DNA of 64,000 nucleotides from Phytoamicus setariae (GTDB lineage Bacteria > Pseudomonadota > Alphaproteobacteria > Rhizobiales > Rhizobiaceae): positions 248,001 through 312,000 of the forward strand of contig NZ_JAEQNC010000003.1 in NCBI RefSeq assembly GCF_016722925.1, in the 5' to 3' direction. This document shows positions 15,981 through 26,018 of the stretch, in pieces. Within the stretch, counting starts at the first letter, position 1; each line of letters opens with the position of its first letter. Position numbers and translations under genes: made by a program. The notes beneath the pieces are model-generated. The model was not told where the DNA came from and made no database searches. It was given only the letters and a program-made list of their open reading frames with translations.

Positions 15981-16088
15981 TGGAAAATCATCCTCCTCGG
16001 ATCTACTGGCGCAATTAAGTTGCAGACTCGATTGCTTTGCTTTTCATTTTCGGCAATATTCTATACATAATCGGAGCCATGCTCTCTC
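15981..16088. promoter_or_regulatory. Divergent promoter region, carnitine operon / activator
   Basis: A 108-base gap that must hold both the leftward operon promoter and the rightward promoter of the GlxA-type regulator gene. A small inverted repeat GCAATTAAGTTGC lies at 16011-16023 and an AT-rich TATTCTATACATAAT at 16057-16071 could contain the -10 of the regulator gene. GGAG at 16073-16076 precedes its ATG. The binding site of the regulator is not certain. Confidence 0.45.
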
Positions 16089-17057
16089 ATGTTTGACGCA
16101 CCGCAGCATTCCATCGAGTTCGATATTCTGGCTTTTCCCGAGACGACGGTGATCCTGCTGGCCTCGGTGATCGAACCCCTGCGCGCCGCAAACCGCATCG
16201 CCGGCGAGACTTTGTACCAATGGCGCCTGCTCAGCCCGGATGGCAAGCCGGTGGAAACCACCGCCCAGATCGATATTCCGGTCGACGGTGCTTTTCACCC
16301 GGACAAGGACGCACGGCCGCTTTTCGTGGTCTCCAGCTACAATTGGAAAAAATACAGCACGCCGGCGATGAAGATGGCGCTGTCGCAAACCGCGCGGCAC
16401 CGTTCGATGATCGCCGGCATCGAATCCGGCACATGGCTGCTGGCCGAGGCAAGCCTGCTGGACAACCACCGCGTGACGCTTCACTGGGAGGATCACGACG
16501 ACTTCTCGGCGCGCTTCCCGCAGATCGAAGTGATCAAGGAACGCTTTGTCATCGACCGCAAGCGGATGACCAGCGGCGGCTCCATTCCGACACTCGACCT
16601 GATGCTCGAGATCATCCGTCGACGGCAAGGCTATTCGCTGGCGCTCGAAGTATCGCGATCCTTTCTCTATGAGCGCGATGGCGGTGGGCTTGACCTCCTG
16701 CCCTCACCCTCAGGCACGCTCGGCCATCTGGACAAGCGCCTCAATGCCGCCGTGCGCCTGATGGAGGAAAGCGTCGACCAGCCGCTTTCGCTGGAAAAGC
16801 TTGCCCGGCGTTCGGGCCTGAGCGCCCGGCACCTGCAGAGCCTGTTCAACGAGGCCTTCGGCGTCGGTCCGCACGTGCACTATCTCGCACTCCGGCTGAA
16901 CGCCGCCCGACGCCGGGTGATCGAAACCCGCACTTCGTTTGCCGACATCGCCGCCGCCACCGGCTTCAACTCGGCCTCGGCCTTCTCGCGATCTTACAGG
17001 GCGCAATTCCGGGAAAGCCCTTCCGAGACCCGCAAGCGCCTGCTCCGCAGCGGCTGA
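16089..17057 (+). CDS. GlxA/AraC-family activator, CdhR-like
   Basis: A 322-residue regulator with an N-terminal DJ-1/PfpI-like (class I amidotransferase-like) domain, including the typical GIESGTWLLAEASLLD and HWEDHDDF segments, and a C-terminal AraC-type double helix-turn-helix from about residue 220 (LEKLARRSGLSARHLQSLF, then FADIAAATGFNSASAFSRSY). CdhR and GbdR, which control carnitine and glycine betaine catabolism in Pseudomonas, belong to this architecture. Being divergent from the carnitine operon makes it the likely carnitine-responsive activator. Ligand and target are inferred from position and family. Confidence 0.85.
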   Translation: MFDAPQHSIEFDILAFPETTVILLASVIEPLRAANRIAGETLYQWRLLSPDGKPVETTAQIDIPVDGAFHPDKDARPLFVVSSYNWKKYSTPAMKMALSQTARHRSMIAGIESGTWLLAEASLLDNHRVTLHWEDHDDFSARFPQIEVIKERFVIDRKRMTSGGSIPTLDLMLEIIRRRQGYSLALEVSRSFLYERDGGGLDLLPSPSGTLGHLDKRLNAAVRLMEESVDQPLSLEKLARRSGLSARHLQSLFNEAFGVGPHVHYLALRLNAARRRVIETRTSFADIAAATGFNSASAFSRSYRAQFRESPSETRKRLLRSG

Positions 17058-17136
17058 AGGCCACCCTGCAAATTTGGGTGTTAGCCACGATGGCCGCGAC
17101 GAATCCGCATTGCCAATTTCCGGCCATTCTGCGATA

Positions 17137-17181
17137 TTGACTGAACGCACAATCAATATAAATTCGATAAATCAATATAAA
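17137..17181 (+). promoter_or_regulatory. Operator-like site and 12-bp direct repeat
   Basis: TTGACTGAACGCACAATCAA (17137-17156) matches the region around the 3989-4002 operator at 16 of 21 positions, including the TTGACTGAA start. It overlaps AATCAATATAAA at 17151-17162, repeated exactly at 17170-17181 (19-base period). Direct repeats of this spacing are typical of AraC-family binding sites, so the neighbouring GlxA-type protein may act here. The downstream gene is the aminotransferase. Confidence 0.4.
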
Positions 17182-17232
17182 ACATGATGTTGTGCGAAAA
17201 CGCCAAAATGCAGAAACTGACAGGAGGGCATC

Positions 17233-18645
17233 ATGGCTGCAAAACGGGAAGAGATGGAATTCGCCGGCAACACCCCAAACGCTGTCGAAGCGATTGCTGA
17301 AAAACATCTCGTGCAGCCTTGGCCAGTGTCCGAAACGATCGGCGCCGAAGCGCGCGGCTTCATCGAAAGCGGCGACGGCATCTACGTCACCGATGCCGAG
17401 GGCCGCCGCTTGATCGATGGCCCCGCGGGCATGTGGTGCGTCAATGTCGGCCATCGCAACAAGGAACTGTCGCAGGTCATGTACGACCAGGCGATGGCGC
17501 TGTCCTACAATTCGCCGTGGTACACGACCAACGAGCCTTCGGCGCTGCTTGCAGAACGGCTGGCCGGCCATGCGCCGGAGGGCGTGGGACACGTGTTCTA
17601 CACAACCGGCGGCTCTTCTGCAGTCGAGACGGCGTTGCGCTTCATGCAGTTCTACAACAATGTGCGTGGACGCCCGGAAAAGAAGCTGATCGTTTCGCGC
17701 GAAGGCGCTTACCACGGCTCGACCTATCTTGCCGCCTCGATGAACGGCCGGCCGCGCGATCATGACTGGATGGACAGCGCCAAAGAGCAAGTGATCAAGC
17801 TCTCCTGCCCCAATCCCTTCCGCCGCCCCAAGGGCATGACGCTGGAGGCCTACACCGATTTCCTCATCGAGGAATTCCGCGCGACGATCGAAAAGGTCGG
17901 CGCCGACCGGATCGGTGCCTTCATCGGTGAGCCGGTCATGGCCTCGGGTGGCGTCATCGTGCCGCCGCCGGGCTATCTGCCGCGCATGCGCGCACTTTGC
18001 GCCGAGCACGAAATCCTGTTCATCGCCGACGAGGTGGTGACCGCGTTCGGCCGGCTTGGCCACGTCTTCGCCTCCAAGGAGGTGTTCGGCATCGAGCCCG
18101 ACATGATCACCTTTGCCAAGGGCGTAACCTCGGGTTACTTCCCACTCGGCGGGGTGATGATCCGTTCGAAACTATTCGAGGATCTGCGTCAGTCCAACCA
18201 CAACGACGCGATGTTTGCCCACGGCCTGACCTATTCCAGCCATCCGATCGGCTGCGCGGTCGCGCTCAAGAACCTCGACATCCTCGAAGACGGGCTGCTG
18301 GCGGAGACCCGCGCCATCTCGGATCATTTCCAGTCGCGACTGAAGGCGCTGGAAGAGCTGCCACTGGTGGGCGAAGTGCGCGGACTTGGGCTTATGGCGG
18401 GCATCGAATGCGTTGCCGACCATGTCAGCAACAATCCGCTGACGCTCGATCTCGAAGTGGGCAAACGCATTGACAGGCATTGCCAGGCGCTCGGCCTGCT
18501 GGTGCGGCCACTGATCAACATGTGCGTGATGAGCCCGCCGCTGACCATCAACCGCGATCAGATCGATACGATGGCGGAAATCCTGCACAAGAGCATCGCG
18601 TTGACGCAGGATGAGTTGGTGCGTGAAGGGTTGTGGAAGGGTTGA
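17233..18645 (+). CDS. Class III (omega) aminotransferase, PLP-dependent
   Basis: A 470-residue class III aminotransferase. Visible features are the PLP-phosphate region TTGGSSAVETALR, the AYHGST motif, the Asp that contacts the pyridine nitrogen in FIADEVVTAFGR, and the PLP lysine in TFAKGVTSGYFPLGG. Relatives transfer amino groups from omega-amino acids or diamines (for example putrescine) to pyruvate. The start has a strong AGGAGGG seven bases upstream. It follows the carnitine regulator on the same strand with its own promoter region, so a link to quaternary-amine metabolism is possible but not shown. Exact substrate cannot be told by eye. Confidence 0.87.
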   Translation: MAAKREEMEFAGNTPNAVEAIAEKHLVQPWPVSETIGAEARGFIESGDGIYVTDAEGRRLIDGPAGMWCVNVGHRNKELSQVMYDQAMALSYNSPWYTTNEPSALLAERLAGHAPEGVGHVFYTTGGSSAVETALRFMQFYNNVRGRPEKKLIVSREGAYHGSTYLAASMNGRPRDHDWMDSAKEQVIKLSCPNPFRRPKGMTLEAYTDFLIEEFRATIEKVGADRIGAFIGEPVMASGGVIVPPPGYLPRMRALCAEHEILFIADEVVTAFGRLGHVFASKEVFGIEPDMITFAKGVTSGYFPLGGVMIRSKLFEDLRQSNHNDAMFAHGLTYSSHPIGCAVALKNLDILEDGLLAETRAISDHFQSRLKALEELPLVGEVRGLGLMAGIECVADHVSNNPLTLDLEVGKRIDRHCQALGLLVRPLINMCVMSPPLTINRDQIDTMAEILHKSIALTQDELVREGLWKG

Positions 18646-18720
18646 TGACAAGGCCGGGGCTTGGCCCGGCCATTGGAAAGTCGTAAGCGGTTCGTCGGCG
18701 AAGCATTTAGAGAAGCGCGT

Positions 18721-19167
18721 ATGAACCAGCAGAGCGTTCCCCTTTCCGGTACCCTCACGTCCGAAGGCCATGTCCTGACCCAGCGGGTCTATTACGAAGA
18801 CACGGACTTTTCCGGCGTTGTCTATCACGCCCGCTACCTGCATTTCCTCGAGCGCGGCCGCACAGACTTCCTGCGTTGCCTTGGCATCGAACAGGGCAAG
18901 ATGGCTGTCGCCGAGGGCAATCTCGTCTTCGTCGTCCATCGTATGGAGATCGACTTCAAGAGCCCAGCGCGGATGGACGACGTGCTGACGATCCGCACCG
19001 TGACCGAAAAGGCCGCTGGCGCCAAGCTGATCCTCGACCAGGAGATCCGCCGGAATGACATGCTTCTGATCGCCGCGCGAGTGATCGTTGCCGTCATCAA
19101 CGCCAATGGGCGACCGCAGCGCCTGCCCTCGGCCCTGGTCGAAAAGTTCACGCATCCGGCGGAATAG
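18721..19167 (+). CDS. ybgC: Acyl-CoA thioesterase YbgC
   Basis: A 148-residue hot-dog thioesterase of the 4-hydroxybenzoyl-CoA/YbgC type. The catalytic signature YYEDTDFSGVVYHARYLHFLERGR near residues 24-47 contains the Asp and His-Tyr residues expected. Enzymes of this family hydrolyse short-chain or phospholipid-linked acyl-CoA thioesters and are usually encoded beside tolQR; here it stands alone, after the aminotransferase gene, so the usual tol-pal coupling is lost. Confidence 0.87.
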   Translation: MNQQSVPLSGTLTSEGHVLTQRVYYEDTDFSGVVYHARYLHFLERGRTDFLRCLGIEQGKMAVAEGNLVFVVHRMEIDFKSPARMDDVLTIRTVTEKAAGAKLILDQEIRRNDMLLIAARVIVAVINANGRPQRLPSALVEKFTHPAE

Positions 19168-19278
19168 AGCCGTCATACGGCTGTTACGGCTGTAACAGCA
19201 TTATCGGCCCCTTCATGCGACAACGGTTTCAACAAGCGGCGAGCCGCCAGAAAAAACCAGGGATGAAGGAGGGTTCCG

Positions 19279-19506
19279 ATGCGTATTGTCACCATGGCCG
19301 CGATTGCCACATCGATCGTTGCGGGCGCAGCATTCGCGCCGGCCGTCGCCAGTTCGTACGGCCCTGCCAACGACCAGCTTCCGGCGGTGGTTCGTATCGC
19401 CGATGAATGGAACACATCCAGCACGCCGACCTGCCGACTCAAGAGAAGCTGGGGCCAGGACTACAGCGGCAAGCCATATCTCAGGAAAGTCCGCGTCTGC
19501 GCTTAA
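19279..19506 (+). CDS. Small exported protein with C-terminal cysteine pair (1)
   Basis: A 75-residue protein with a good Sec signal peptide (MRIVTMAAIATSIVAGAAFA, cleavage probably after AVAS near residue 25) and a strong AAGGAGGG five bases before the start. The mature part is about 50 residues, basic, with two cysteines; it ends in a block of the form C-x2-K-R ... G-K-x4-R-K-V-R-V-C-A. The same layout ends the 63-residue protein at 40677-40868 (... K-I-R-V-C-G). Probably a periplasmic peptide with one disulfide. Family and function unknown to me. Confidence 0.72.
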   Translation: MRIVTMAAIATSIVAGAAFAPAVASSYGPANDQLPAVVRIADEWNTSSTPTCRLKRSWGQDYSGKPYLRKVRVCA

Positions 19507-19537
19507 CCCCCCGTTCACCGAGGCGCAGCCGCCCAGA

Positions 19538-19568
19538 AGCCCGGTCCTCCGCCCTGCTGGACCGGGCT
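19538..19568. terminator. Strong hairpin, possible terminator
   Basis: AGCCCGGTCC and GGACCGGGCT form a perfect 10-base stem with an 11-base loop. It lies between the exported-protein gene (plus strand) and the 6S-like RNA (minus strand). Neither side has a good T-run, so termination is plausible but not certain. Confidence 0.5.
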
Positions 19569-19604
19569 TCGCCCGTTTCCGGCAAAGCCGTGGCATTGGA
19601 GAAT

Positions 19605-19768
19605 GGGGAAAGTGCGATCCACACAACCGGTGGGTGGTTCGATCCCTGGTGCCTACAAAGTAGGTGGGTTCCGTGTGCGCCAGCCCACAGGCCGGAACAG
19701 GGACAGCTCCCTTTAGATCGAGTATGGCCCGGGAAAATGTTACCCTGTCGAGAGGCGCAGACCGCAAC
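19605..19768 (-). ncRNA. ssrS: 6S RNA (ssrS)
   Basis: On the minus strand, directly after zapA, an uncoding stretch carries the alphaproteobacterial 6S-like core CACACGGAACCCACCTAC with the hairpin GTTCCGgccTGTG/CACACGGAAC, and outer pairing CTCGATC with GATCGAA. A TATATAG at about 19771-19777 fits a -10 for a start near 19765. 6S RNA binds RNA polymerase holoenzyme in stationary phase, and its usual alphaproteobacterial place is just after zapA. Ends are estimated. The usual downstream 5-formyltetrahydrofolate cyclo-ligase gene is not present. Confidence 0.75.
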
Positions 19769-19831
19769 TCCTATATAGACTGCCGAAGACCAAAGCGGAA
19801 GGCCATGACTGCATTTTTCGCAACGCGAAGT

Positions 19832-20203
19832 TCAGGACGTTTCCGGGGTATCATTCAACTTGGCGGAAATTGCCCGAACCTGAGACGCAAGCTCCGTCAG
19901 AACGCTTGCGACAGCCTCGTCATTCCTTTCGGCGGTCGTCGCCAAACCCTCGCGATGACGGCGATGCCCTTCGAGTTCGGCTTCAAGCGCCGCCTTGGCC
20001 CGATGTGCCTCCGAAAGCTCATCCATGATCATGATCGCCGCCATGACCGTCACCCTGAGATCGCCGATTTCGCCGAACTGGGACTTGAGGTGGCCGACAT
20101 ATTGATCGAAATTCTGCGCGAGACCGGTCAGATGCTCTTCCTGGCCCTCTTCGCAGGCCATTCGATAGGCCTTTCCGTCGATCGTCACCGTAACTTGAGC
20201 CAT
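19832..20203 (-). CDS. zapA: Cell division protein ZapA
   Basis: A 123-residue ZapA: N-terminal VTVTIDGKAYRMACEEGQE, helical core with LRVTVMAAIMIMDEL, then a charged coiled-coil tail. ZapA bundles FtsZ filaments at the division ring. It follows a DUF4164 gene on the same strand and precedes the 6S-like RNA, as in other Rhizobiales. Confidence 0.92.
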   Translation of the reverse strand: MAQVTVTIDGKAYRMACEEGQEEHLTGLAQNFDQYVGHLKSQFGEIGDLRVTVMAAIMIMDELSEAHRAKAALEAELEGHRRHREGLATTAERNDEAVASVLTELASQVRAISAKLNDTPETS

Positions 20204-20229
20204 ACTTTACTCGTTCACCAGAGCCTTGA

Positions 20230-20514
20230 TCAGCGGTCGAGAACCGCGCGAATGGTTTCCATGGCCGTCACCAGCCGCCGCGACACCTCGCGGTTGACTT
20301 CCTCGAGCCGGTTGGCCCGAAACTCCGACTGGTCGAGTTCCTGAGCGAGCCGCGAGCGGTCGGCGTGGGTGCGGCGAACCTCGCCCTCCAGCTCGGCTGA
20401 ATCGCGCTCGCGCTCAAACCTCATGTCGATGGCATGGTCCAGCTCGCCAAGCGCCTGGCGGAGCTGATCGATTGCTGCTGTGACTGCGACTCCTGCTGAC
20501 ATTGTCCCCGTCAT
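20230..20514 (-). CDS. DUF4164 coiled-coil protein
   Basis: A 94-residue, almost entirely helical, heptad-rich protein (AIDQLRQALGELDHAID ... SRLAQELDQSEFRANRLEEV). It matches the DUF4164 proteins found just upstream of zapA in rhizobia. It has no signal peptide. A role in division beside ZapA is suggested by this constant linkage but I know of no demonstrated function. MSAGV, four codons in, is an alternative start. Confidence 0.8.
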   Translation of the reverse strand: MTGTMSAGVAVTAAIDQLRQALGELDHAIDMRFERERDSAELEGEVRRTHADRSRLAQELDQSEFRANRLEEVNREVSRRLVTAMETIRAVLDR

Positions 20515-20827
20515 CCCGAAGCAGGCGAATCGCAGCCGCCCCGCTTGTGCTGTCTAAAGCAATAGTATGGGAAGGCTGCCACTTCAGTCAATCAACCAAA
20601 GCGCCGCAAAATCAGGCTATTCTGTGGAAGAGTTGGAGTCTTGCATTGAATTTGCGAAAACCCGGCCGTTGAAACCGGCTGCGTGCACCGCATGAAATTT
20701 GTCGGCGGCACGCCCAAAGCCTCAGTGATTTTATTGACTCAGCGCCGCCAACTGCTATGTGTCGCCTGCTTTGACGGCAGTCGCAATCAGGCTGCCGACC
20801 TGAAACTACGGAGCCGGCGACAAAGAT
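20515..20827. promoter_or_regulatory. Divergent intergenic region upstream of tkt
   Basis: About 313 bases between the leftward DUF4164/zapA genes and tkt. A candidate tkt promoter is TTGACT (20734-20739), 16 bases, TATGTG (20756-20761), leaving a leader of about 60 bases. I see no riboswitch-like fold and no protein-like frame. Confidence 0.35.
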
Positions 20828-22804
20828 ATGATATCACGCGACACACACGACCGGATGGCGAATGCTATCCGATTTCTGGCCATGGATGCGGTGGAAAAGG
20901 CAAATTCCGGCCACCCCGGTCTGCCTATGGGCGCAGCCGACGTGGCGACCGTGCTGTTCACCCGCTACCTGAAGTTTGATCCGAAGGCACCACACTGGGC
21001 CGACCGTGATCGCTTCATCCTGTCTGCCGGCCATGGCTCGATGCTGCTCTATGCACTCCTCTATCTGACAGGATATGAGGACATGACCATCGAGGACATC
21101 AAGGGTTTCCGCCAGCTGCACTCGAAGACAGCCGGCCATCCGGAATACGGCTATGCCGATGGCATCGAGACGACCACAGGCCCGCTCGGCCAGGGCATTG
21201 CCAACTCGGTGGGCTTTGCCTTCGCCGAACGCAAGCTGCGCGAGGAGTTCGGCGCCGATCTGCAGGATCACTACACCTATGTGATCGCCGGCGACGGCTG
21301 CCTGATGGAGGGCATCAGCCAGGAAGCTATTTCGCTGGCCGGCCACCTCAAGCTGAACAAGCTGATCGTCTTCTGGGACGATAACAACATCACCATCGAT
21401 GGCACTGTCGGCATGTCCGACTCCACCGACCAGCATGCACGTTTCCGTGCCAGCCACTGGAATACGATTGCCGTCGACGGCCACGATCCGGAAGCCATCG
21501 CAGCCGCGATCGAAGAAGCCCACAAGTCCGACAAGCCAACCCTGATCGCCTGCAAGACGACGATCGGCTTTGGCTCACCGAACAAGGCCGGCACTCACAA
21601 GGTGCACGGCTCTCCCCTCGGTGCAGACGAAATCGCCGCGACGCGCGTTGCGCTCAACTGGCCGTCGCCTGCCTTCGAGATCCCGCAGGATATCCTCGAC
21701 ATGTGGCGCCAGGCTGGCAGCCGCGGCGCTTCGGTGCACAAGGAATGGGCGAACCGCCACGCCGTTGCCAGCAAGAAGGTCGAATTCGACCGCCGTTTCG
21801 CGGGTGATCTGCCGGCGGCACTGGCTCCGGCTATTTCCGCCTACAAGCAGAAGCTTGCCGAGACCAAGCCAACCGTTGCGACCCGCAAGGCATCGGAAGA
21901 TGCGCTGGAAGTCATCAACGGCGTGGTGCCGGAAACGATCGGCGGCTCTGCCGACCTGACCGGTTCCAACAACACCAAGACCAGCCAGACAGCATCGATC
22001 ACACCGACAGACTTCTCCGGCCGCTATGTCCACTACGGCATTCGCGAGCACGGCATGGCTGCTGCGATGAACGGCATGGCGCTGCATGGCGGTCTGATCC
22101 CCTATTCGGGCGGCTTCCTGATCTTCTCGGACTATTGCCGTCCGTCGATCCGGCTTGCGGCGCTGATGGGCATCCGCGTCATCCATGTCCTGACCCACGA
22201 TTCCATCGGTCTTGGCGAAGATGGCCCGACCCACCAGCCGGTCGAACAGATGGCCGCACTGCGCGCCATCCCGAACCTAGTGATGTTCCGCCCGGCCGAT
22301 GCAACCGAAACGGCGGAATGCTGGCAGGTGGCACTGGAATCCAAGGGACATCCATCGGGCATCGCGCTGACCCGCCAGAATCTGGCGCCAGCACGCACGA
22401 CCTACTCGGAAGAAAACCTCTCCGCCAAGGGCGCCTACGTCCTGCATGAGGACGCCAGTGCCCAGGTGACGATCTTCGCTTCCGGCTCGGAAGTCGAAAT
22501 CGCCGTCAAGGCAAGGGAGCTCCTCGCCGCCAAGAACATCGCCGCTCGCGTCGTCTCTGTCCCGGCCTTCGAACTGTTCGATGCCCAGACACCAGAATAC
22601 CAGGCATCCGTGATCGGCAACGCCAAGGTGAAGGTCGGCATCGAAGCCGCCATTCGCCAGGGTTGGGATCGCTTCATCGGCACCGACGGCATCTTTGTCG
22701 GCATGAAGAGCTTTGGTGAATCGGCTCCGTACAAGGAACTCTACAAGTTCTTCGGCATCACCCCGGAAGCGGTGGTCGATGCCGTCAGCGCCAAGCTCGC
22801 CTGA
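20828..22804 (+). CDS. tkt: Transketolase
   Basis: A 658-residue transketolase, normal length. Thiamine-diphosphate motif: [13 protein letters not shown] through [11 protein letters not shown]-terminal [12 protein letters not shown]; the pyrimidine-binding domain has [19 protein letters not shown] and [19 protein letters not shown]. It exchanges two-carbon units in the pentose phosphate and Calvin-type pathways. It starts a unit followed 76 bases later by gap. Ribosome binding site is weak (GGCGACAAAG region). Confidence 0.95.
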   Translation: MISRDTHDRMANAIRFLAMDAVEKANSGHPGLPMGAADVATVLFTRYLKFDPKAPHWADRDRFILSAGHGSMLLYALLYLTGYEDMTIEDIKGFRQLHSKTAGHPEYGYADGIETTTGPLGQGIANSVGFAFAERKLREEFGADLQDHYTYVIAGDGCLMEGISQEAISLAGHLKLNKLIVFWDDNNITIDGTVGMSDSTDQHARFRASHWNTIAVDGHDPEAIAAAIEEAHKSDKPTLIACKTTIGFGSPNKAGTHKVHGSPLGADEIAATRVALNWPSPAFEIPQDILDMWRQAGSRGASVHKEWANRHAVASKKVEFDRRFAGDLPAALAPAISAYKQKLAETKPTVATRKASEDALEVINGVVPETIGGSADLTGSNNTKTSQTASITPTDFSGRYVHYGIREHGMAAAMNGMALHGGLIPYSGGFLIFSDYCRPSIRLAALMGIRVIHVLTHDSIGLGEDGPTHQPVEQMAALRAIPNLVMFRPADATETAECWQVALESKGHPSGIALTRQNLAPARTTYSEENLSAKGAYVLHEDASAQVTIFASGSEVEIAVKARELLAAKNIAARVVSVPAFELFDAQTPEYQASVIGNAKVKVGIEAAIRQGWDRFIGTDGIFVGMKSFGESAPYKELYKFFGITPEAVVDAVSAKLA

Positions 22805-22880
22805 TCATGCGCAGGGCCGGCGCCATGCCGGTCCTCGCCCCCAGTGAATGTTACGCAGCTTTTAAGCGGGAGAATACAGA

Positions 22881-23882
22881 ATGGCTATCAAGGTTGGCAT
22901 CAATGGCTTTGGCCGCATCGGCCGCAACGTGCTTCGGGCAATCGTCGAATCCGGTCGCACCGACATCGAAGTCGTCGCCATCAACGATCTGGGTCCGGTG
23001 GAAACCAACGCCCATCTTCTGCGCTACGATTCGGTGCATGGCAAATTCCCGCACACAGTGACCGTCGCCGGTGACACGATCGACGCCGGCCGGGGCCCGA
23101 TCAAGGTCACCGCCGTGCGTGATCCAAAGGAACTGCCCTGGGCCAACGTCGATATCGCGCTGGAATGCACGGGTATCTTCACGACCAAGGAAAAGGCGTC
23201 GGCACACCTCGCCAACGGCTCCAAGCGCGTGCTGGTTTCGGCGCCTTGCGACAACGCCGACAAGACGATCGTCTTCGGCGTCAACCACAACGCCCTGACC
23301 AAGGACGACATCGTGGTTTCCAACGCCTCGTGCACGACGAACTGCCTGGCACCGGTCGCATACGTGCTGAACAAGGCATTCGGCATCGAGAAGGGTTACA
23401 TGACCACGATCCATGCCTATACCGGCGATCAGCCGACGCTGGATACGATGCACAAGGATCTTTATCGCGCTCGCGCGGCCGCGTTGTCGATGATCCCGAC
23501 CTCGACCGGTGCCGCCAAGGCCGTCGGCCTCGTGCTGCCGGAACTGAAGGGCAAGCTCGACGGCTCGTCGATCCGCGTACCGACCCCGAACGTCTCGGTC
23601 GTCGACCTCAAGTTCATCTCCAAGAAGAGCACCACGGCTGAGGAAGTCAACGCCGCCATCAAGGCCGCGGCTGAAGGCGAACTGAAGGGCATCTTGGCTT
23701 ATTCGAACGAGCCGCTGGTCTCGATCGACTTCAACCATGACAGCCATTCGTCAAGCTTCGCTTCGGAGCAGACGAAGGTTATCGATGGCAATCTCGTGCG
23801 TATCCTCACCTGGTACGACAACGAATGGGGTTTCTCCAACCGCATGTCGGATACGGCCGTCGCGCTTGGAAAACTGCTTTAA
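22881..23882 (+). CDS. gap: Glyceraldehyde-3-phosphate dehydrogenase
   Basis: A 333-residue GAPDH with the NAD fold [15 protein letters not shown], the catalytic cysteine in [12 protein letters not shown], the [11 protein letters not shown] region and the C-terminal [12 protein letters not shown]. It oxidises glyceraldehyde-3-phosphate in glycolysis/gluconeogenesis. GCGGGAG precedes the start. It follows tkt and ends with a clear terminator at 23906. Confidence 0.97.
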   Translation: MAIKVGINGFGRIGRNVLRAIVESGRTDIEVVAINDLGPVETNAHLLRYDSVHGKFPHTVTVAGDTIDAGRGPIKVTAVRDPKELPWANVDIALECTGIFTTKEKASAHLANGSKRVLVSAPCDNADKTIVFGVNHNALTKDDIVVSNASCTTNCLAPVAYVLNKAFGIEKGYMTTIHAYTGDQPTLDTMHKDLYRARAAALSMIPTSTGAAKAVGLVLPELKGKLDGSSIRVPTPNVSVVDLKFISKKSTTAEEVNAAIKAAAEGELKGILAYSNEPLVSIDFNHDSHSSSFASEQTKVIDGNLVRILTWYDNEWGFSNRMSDTAVALGKLL

Positions 23883-23905
23883 TTCTTCCTCCGGGACCAG
23901 TCATC

Positions 23906-23936
23906 GAGGGGCGGACCAAAAGTCCGCTCCTTTTTT
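23906..23936 (+). terminator. Rho-independent terminator after gap
   Basis: GGGGCGGAC and GTCCGCTCC pair across a CAAAA-type loop, followed by six Ts. It should end the tkt-gap transcript and isolates the antiporter gene. Confidence 0.88.
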
Positions 23937-24135
23937 GTTTTCTGCTGTTGCCAGCCTTATTCTTGTCCATATAATTCATCATTGATTTGCGGCCGGCATT
24001 CGTTTTCCGGTCTTCTTATATTGCCGCACGCAGCCGGAAATACCGGCGGCGTTACGGAATCAACAATCAATAAATTTGTTCAAGGCGACCGGATATACTG
24101 CTCGCCATGATCGGCGCGTGGGGAAAGGGCGAGTT

Positions 24136-25929
24136 TTGGATTCGTTTTATCTTATCTTACTTGTTTTCAGCTCGCTGATTTTGCTTGCCGCATTTTCATC
24201 TCTTCTTGCATTCCGCTTCGGCGCCCCTCTTCTTCTTCTTTTTCTTTCCGTTGGGCTGATCGCAGGCATCGATGGCCTCGGAATCGATTTCGACGACAAC
24301 AATGCCGCCTACAAGCTGGGCTCTGTGGCACTGGCCGTAATTCTGTTCGATTCAGGTTTCGGCACGCATATAAAGGCGTTCAAGGTGGCTGCGTTGCCCG
24401 CCATGACGCTCGCCACGATCGGCGTACTCATCACGGCAAGCCTGTTTGCCTTTGCTGCCACCTGGCTACTTGATTTTTCCTTGCTCGAAGGGCTGCTGCT
24501 CGGCTCGATCGTCGCATCCACCGATGCCGCTGCCGTGTTCTTCCTGCTCCGGATTTCCGGAATCAACATCCGCGACCAGCTTACTTCGACGCTCGAAGTC
24601 GAATCCGGCACCAACGATCCGATGGCGATCTTCCTGACGGTGACACTCGTCGGATTGGTGACCGCCGGAAAAGGCCTGAGCGGCTTTGATGGCGGGGTCC
24701 TGTTCTCCTTTGTCAAGGAAATGGGCATCGGCCTCGTGTTCGGCCTGATCGGCGGCTGGCTGATCGTCGCGGCCGCCAACCGCTTTGACCAGGACCGTGG
24801 GCTGACTCCGATTCTGGTTCTGGCGCTCGCGCTGCTGGTGTTCGCGATTACAGGCACCGTCCACGGCAGCGGCTTTCTGGCCGTGTATGTCGCGGGACTG
24901 GTTGCCGGTAACCGTGAGCTCCAGCAGAAGCTTGCGATCAAACGTTTCCAGGACGGAATGACGTGGCTCGCCCAGATCGTCATGTTCGTCATGCTGGGCC
25001 TGCTGGCCACGCCCTCGCAGTTCGACGTCATCATCATTCCTGCCATCGCACTTGGCCTGTTTCTCATTTTCATCGCCAGGCCGCTGGCGATCTGGCTGTG
25101 CCTGCTGCCGTTCGACTTCGCCCAGAACGAGATCAAGTTCATCGCCTGGGTGGGCTTGCGCGGCGCGGTCTCCATCCTGCTGTCCATCCTGCCCATTCTG
25201 AGCGGCATACCGACAGGCCAGACCTATTTCAACATCACCTTCATCATCGTACTCGTGTCACTGCTGTTACAGGGCTGGACGATCAAGCCGGTGGCCAAAC
25301 GGCTGGGCCTGCTGATACCCAAGCAGACCGGCGAAGTGGACCGGCTGGAAATCGACCTGCCGCGCGCGGCCAACCACGAGCTTGTGTCTTATCGCGTCAT
25401 ACCTGACAGTCCGGTGGTCAAGGGCGCGCGAATTCCACGCTGGGCGACTCCCTCGCTGGTTATCCGCGACGGCCGCTCGCTGCGGTATCAGTATGCCGGC
25501 CGCCTGCGCGAGAACGACCTGGTTTATGTGTTCGTCACGCCCACCTTCATCCATCTGCTGGACCGGCTGTTTGCCAACCGCGCCGAGCTGGACGCGGAGG
25601 ACGAAGAATTCTTCGGCACCTTCGCGATCTCGCCGGCGCGTCCGGCGAGGGAACTCGATGCGGCCTATGGCCCGGGGCTGCTGCTGGAGACGGAAAAAGG
25701 CATGAGCGTCGGCGACATGATGCTCGCGCGGCTTGGTGGCAAGGCCGACTATGCGGACCGGGTCAGGTTCGGATCGCTGATCCTGATCGTGCGCGACATC
25801 GATGACAACAACCACATTTCTTCGGTCGGCGTCTCGATGGAGGCCGTCGAGCCTCCCAAAACGCTACCGGTGTTCCTCAACATCAGGGAAATTTCCGAGC
25901 GTATCCGCAATCGTTTCACCCGCGCCTGA
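24136..25929 (+). CDS. K+/H+ (CPA1) antiporter, NhaP2/CvrA type
   Basis: A 597-residue CPA1 antiporter with about 12 hydrophobic segments in the first 390 residues, including [10 protein letters not shown] and [12 protein letters not shown] with the conserved Asp residues of the ion path, followed by an RCK_C/TrkA_C-like domain ([19 protein letters not shown]) and a CorC/HlyC-type C-terminal domain (AYGPGLLLE ... [12 protein letters not shown]). It exports K+ or Na+ for protons. By alignment with E. coli YcgO I start it at TTG 24136, after AAAGGGCGAG; GTG 24118 is possible. It lies between gap and pgk, genes normally adjacent in relatives. Confidence 0.87.
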   Translation: MDSFYLILLVFSSLILLAAFSSLLAFRFGAPLLLLFLSVGLIAGIDGLGIDFDDNNAAYKLGSVALAVILFDSGFGTHIKAFKVAALPAMTLATIGVLITASLFAFAATWLLDFSLLEGLLLGSIVASTDAAAVFFLLRISGINIRDQLTSTLEVESGTNDPMAIFLTVTLVGLVTAGKGLSGFDGGVLFSFVKEMGIGLVFGLIGGWLIVAAANRFDQDRGLTPILVLALALLVFAITGTVHGSGFLAVYVAGLVAGNRELQQKLAIKRFQDGMTWLAQIVMFVMLGLLATPSQFDVIIIPAIALGLFLIFIARPLAIWLCLLPFDFAQNEIKFIAWVGLRGAVSILLSILPILSGIPTGQTYFNITFIIVLVSLLLQGWTIKPVAKRLGLLIPKQTGEVDRLEIDLPRAANHELVSYRVIPDSPVVKGARIPRWATPSLVIRDGRSLRYQYAGRLRENDLVYVFVTPTFIHLLDRLFANRAELDAEDEEFFGTFAISPARPARELDAAYGPGLLLETEKGMSVGDMMLARLGGKADYADRVRFGSLILIVRDIDDNNHISSVGVSMEAVEPPKTLPVFLNIREISERIRNRFTRA

Positions 25930-26018
25930 GAACGGACAAAGGCAAGGCTTGCGTCGACGGCGCACCGTCGTATATTCGCGCCGGAATCTCCCATCCCTCT
26001 CAGATACGGATACAAGTC

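Noticed and set aside
19630-19665. tRNA T-arm-like GGTTCGATCCC
   Set aside because: No acceptor or anticodon stem can be built around it; the sequence is part of the 6S-like RNA on the other strand.
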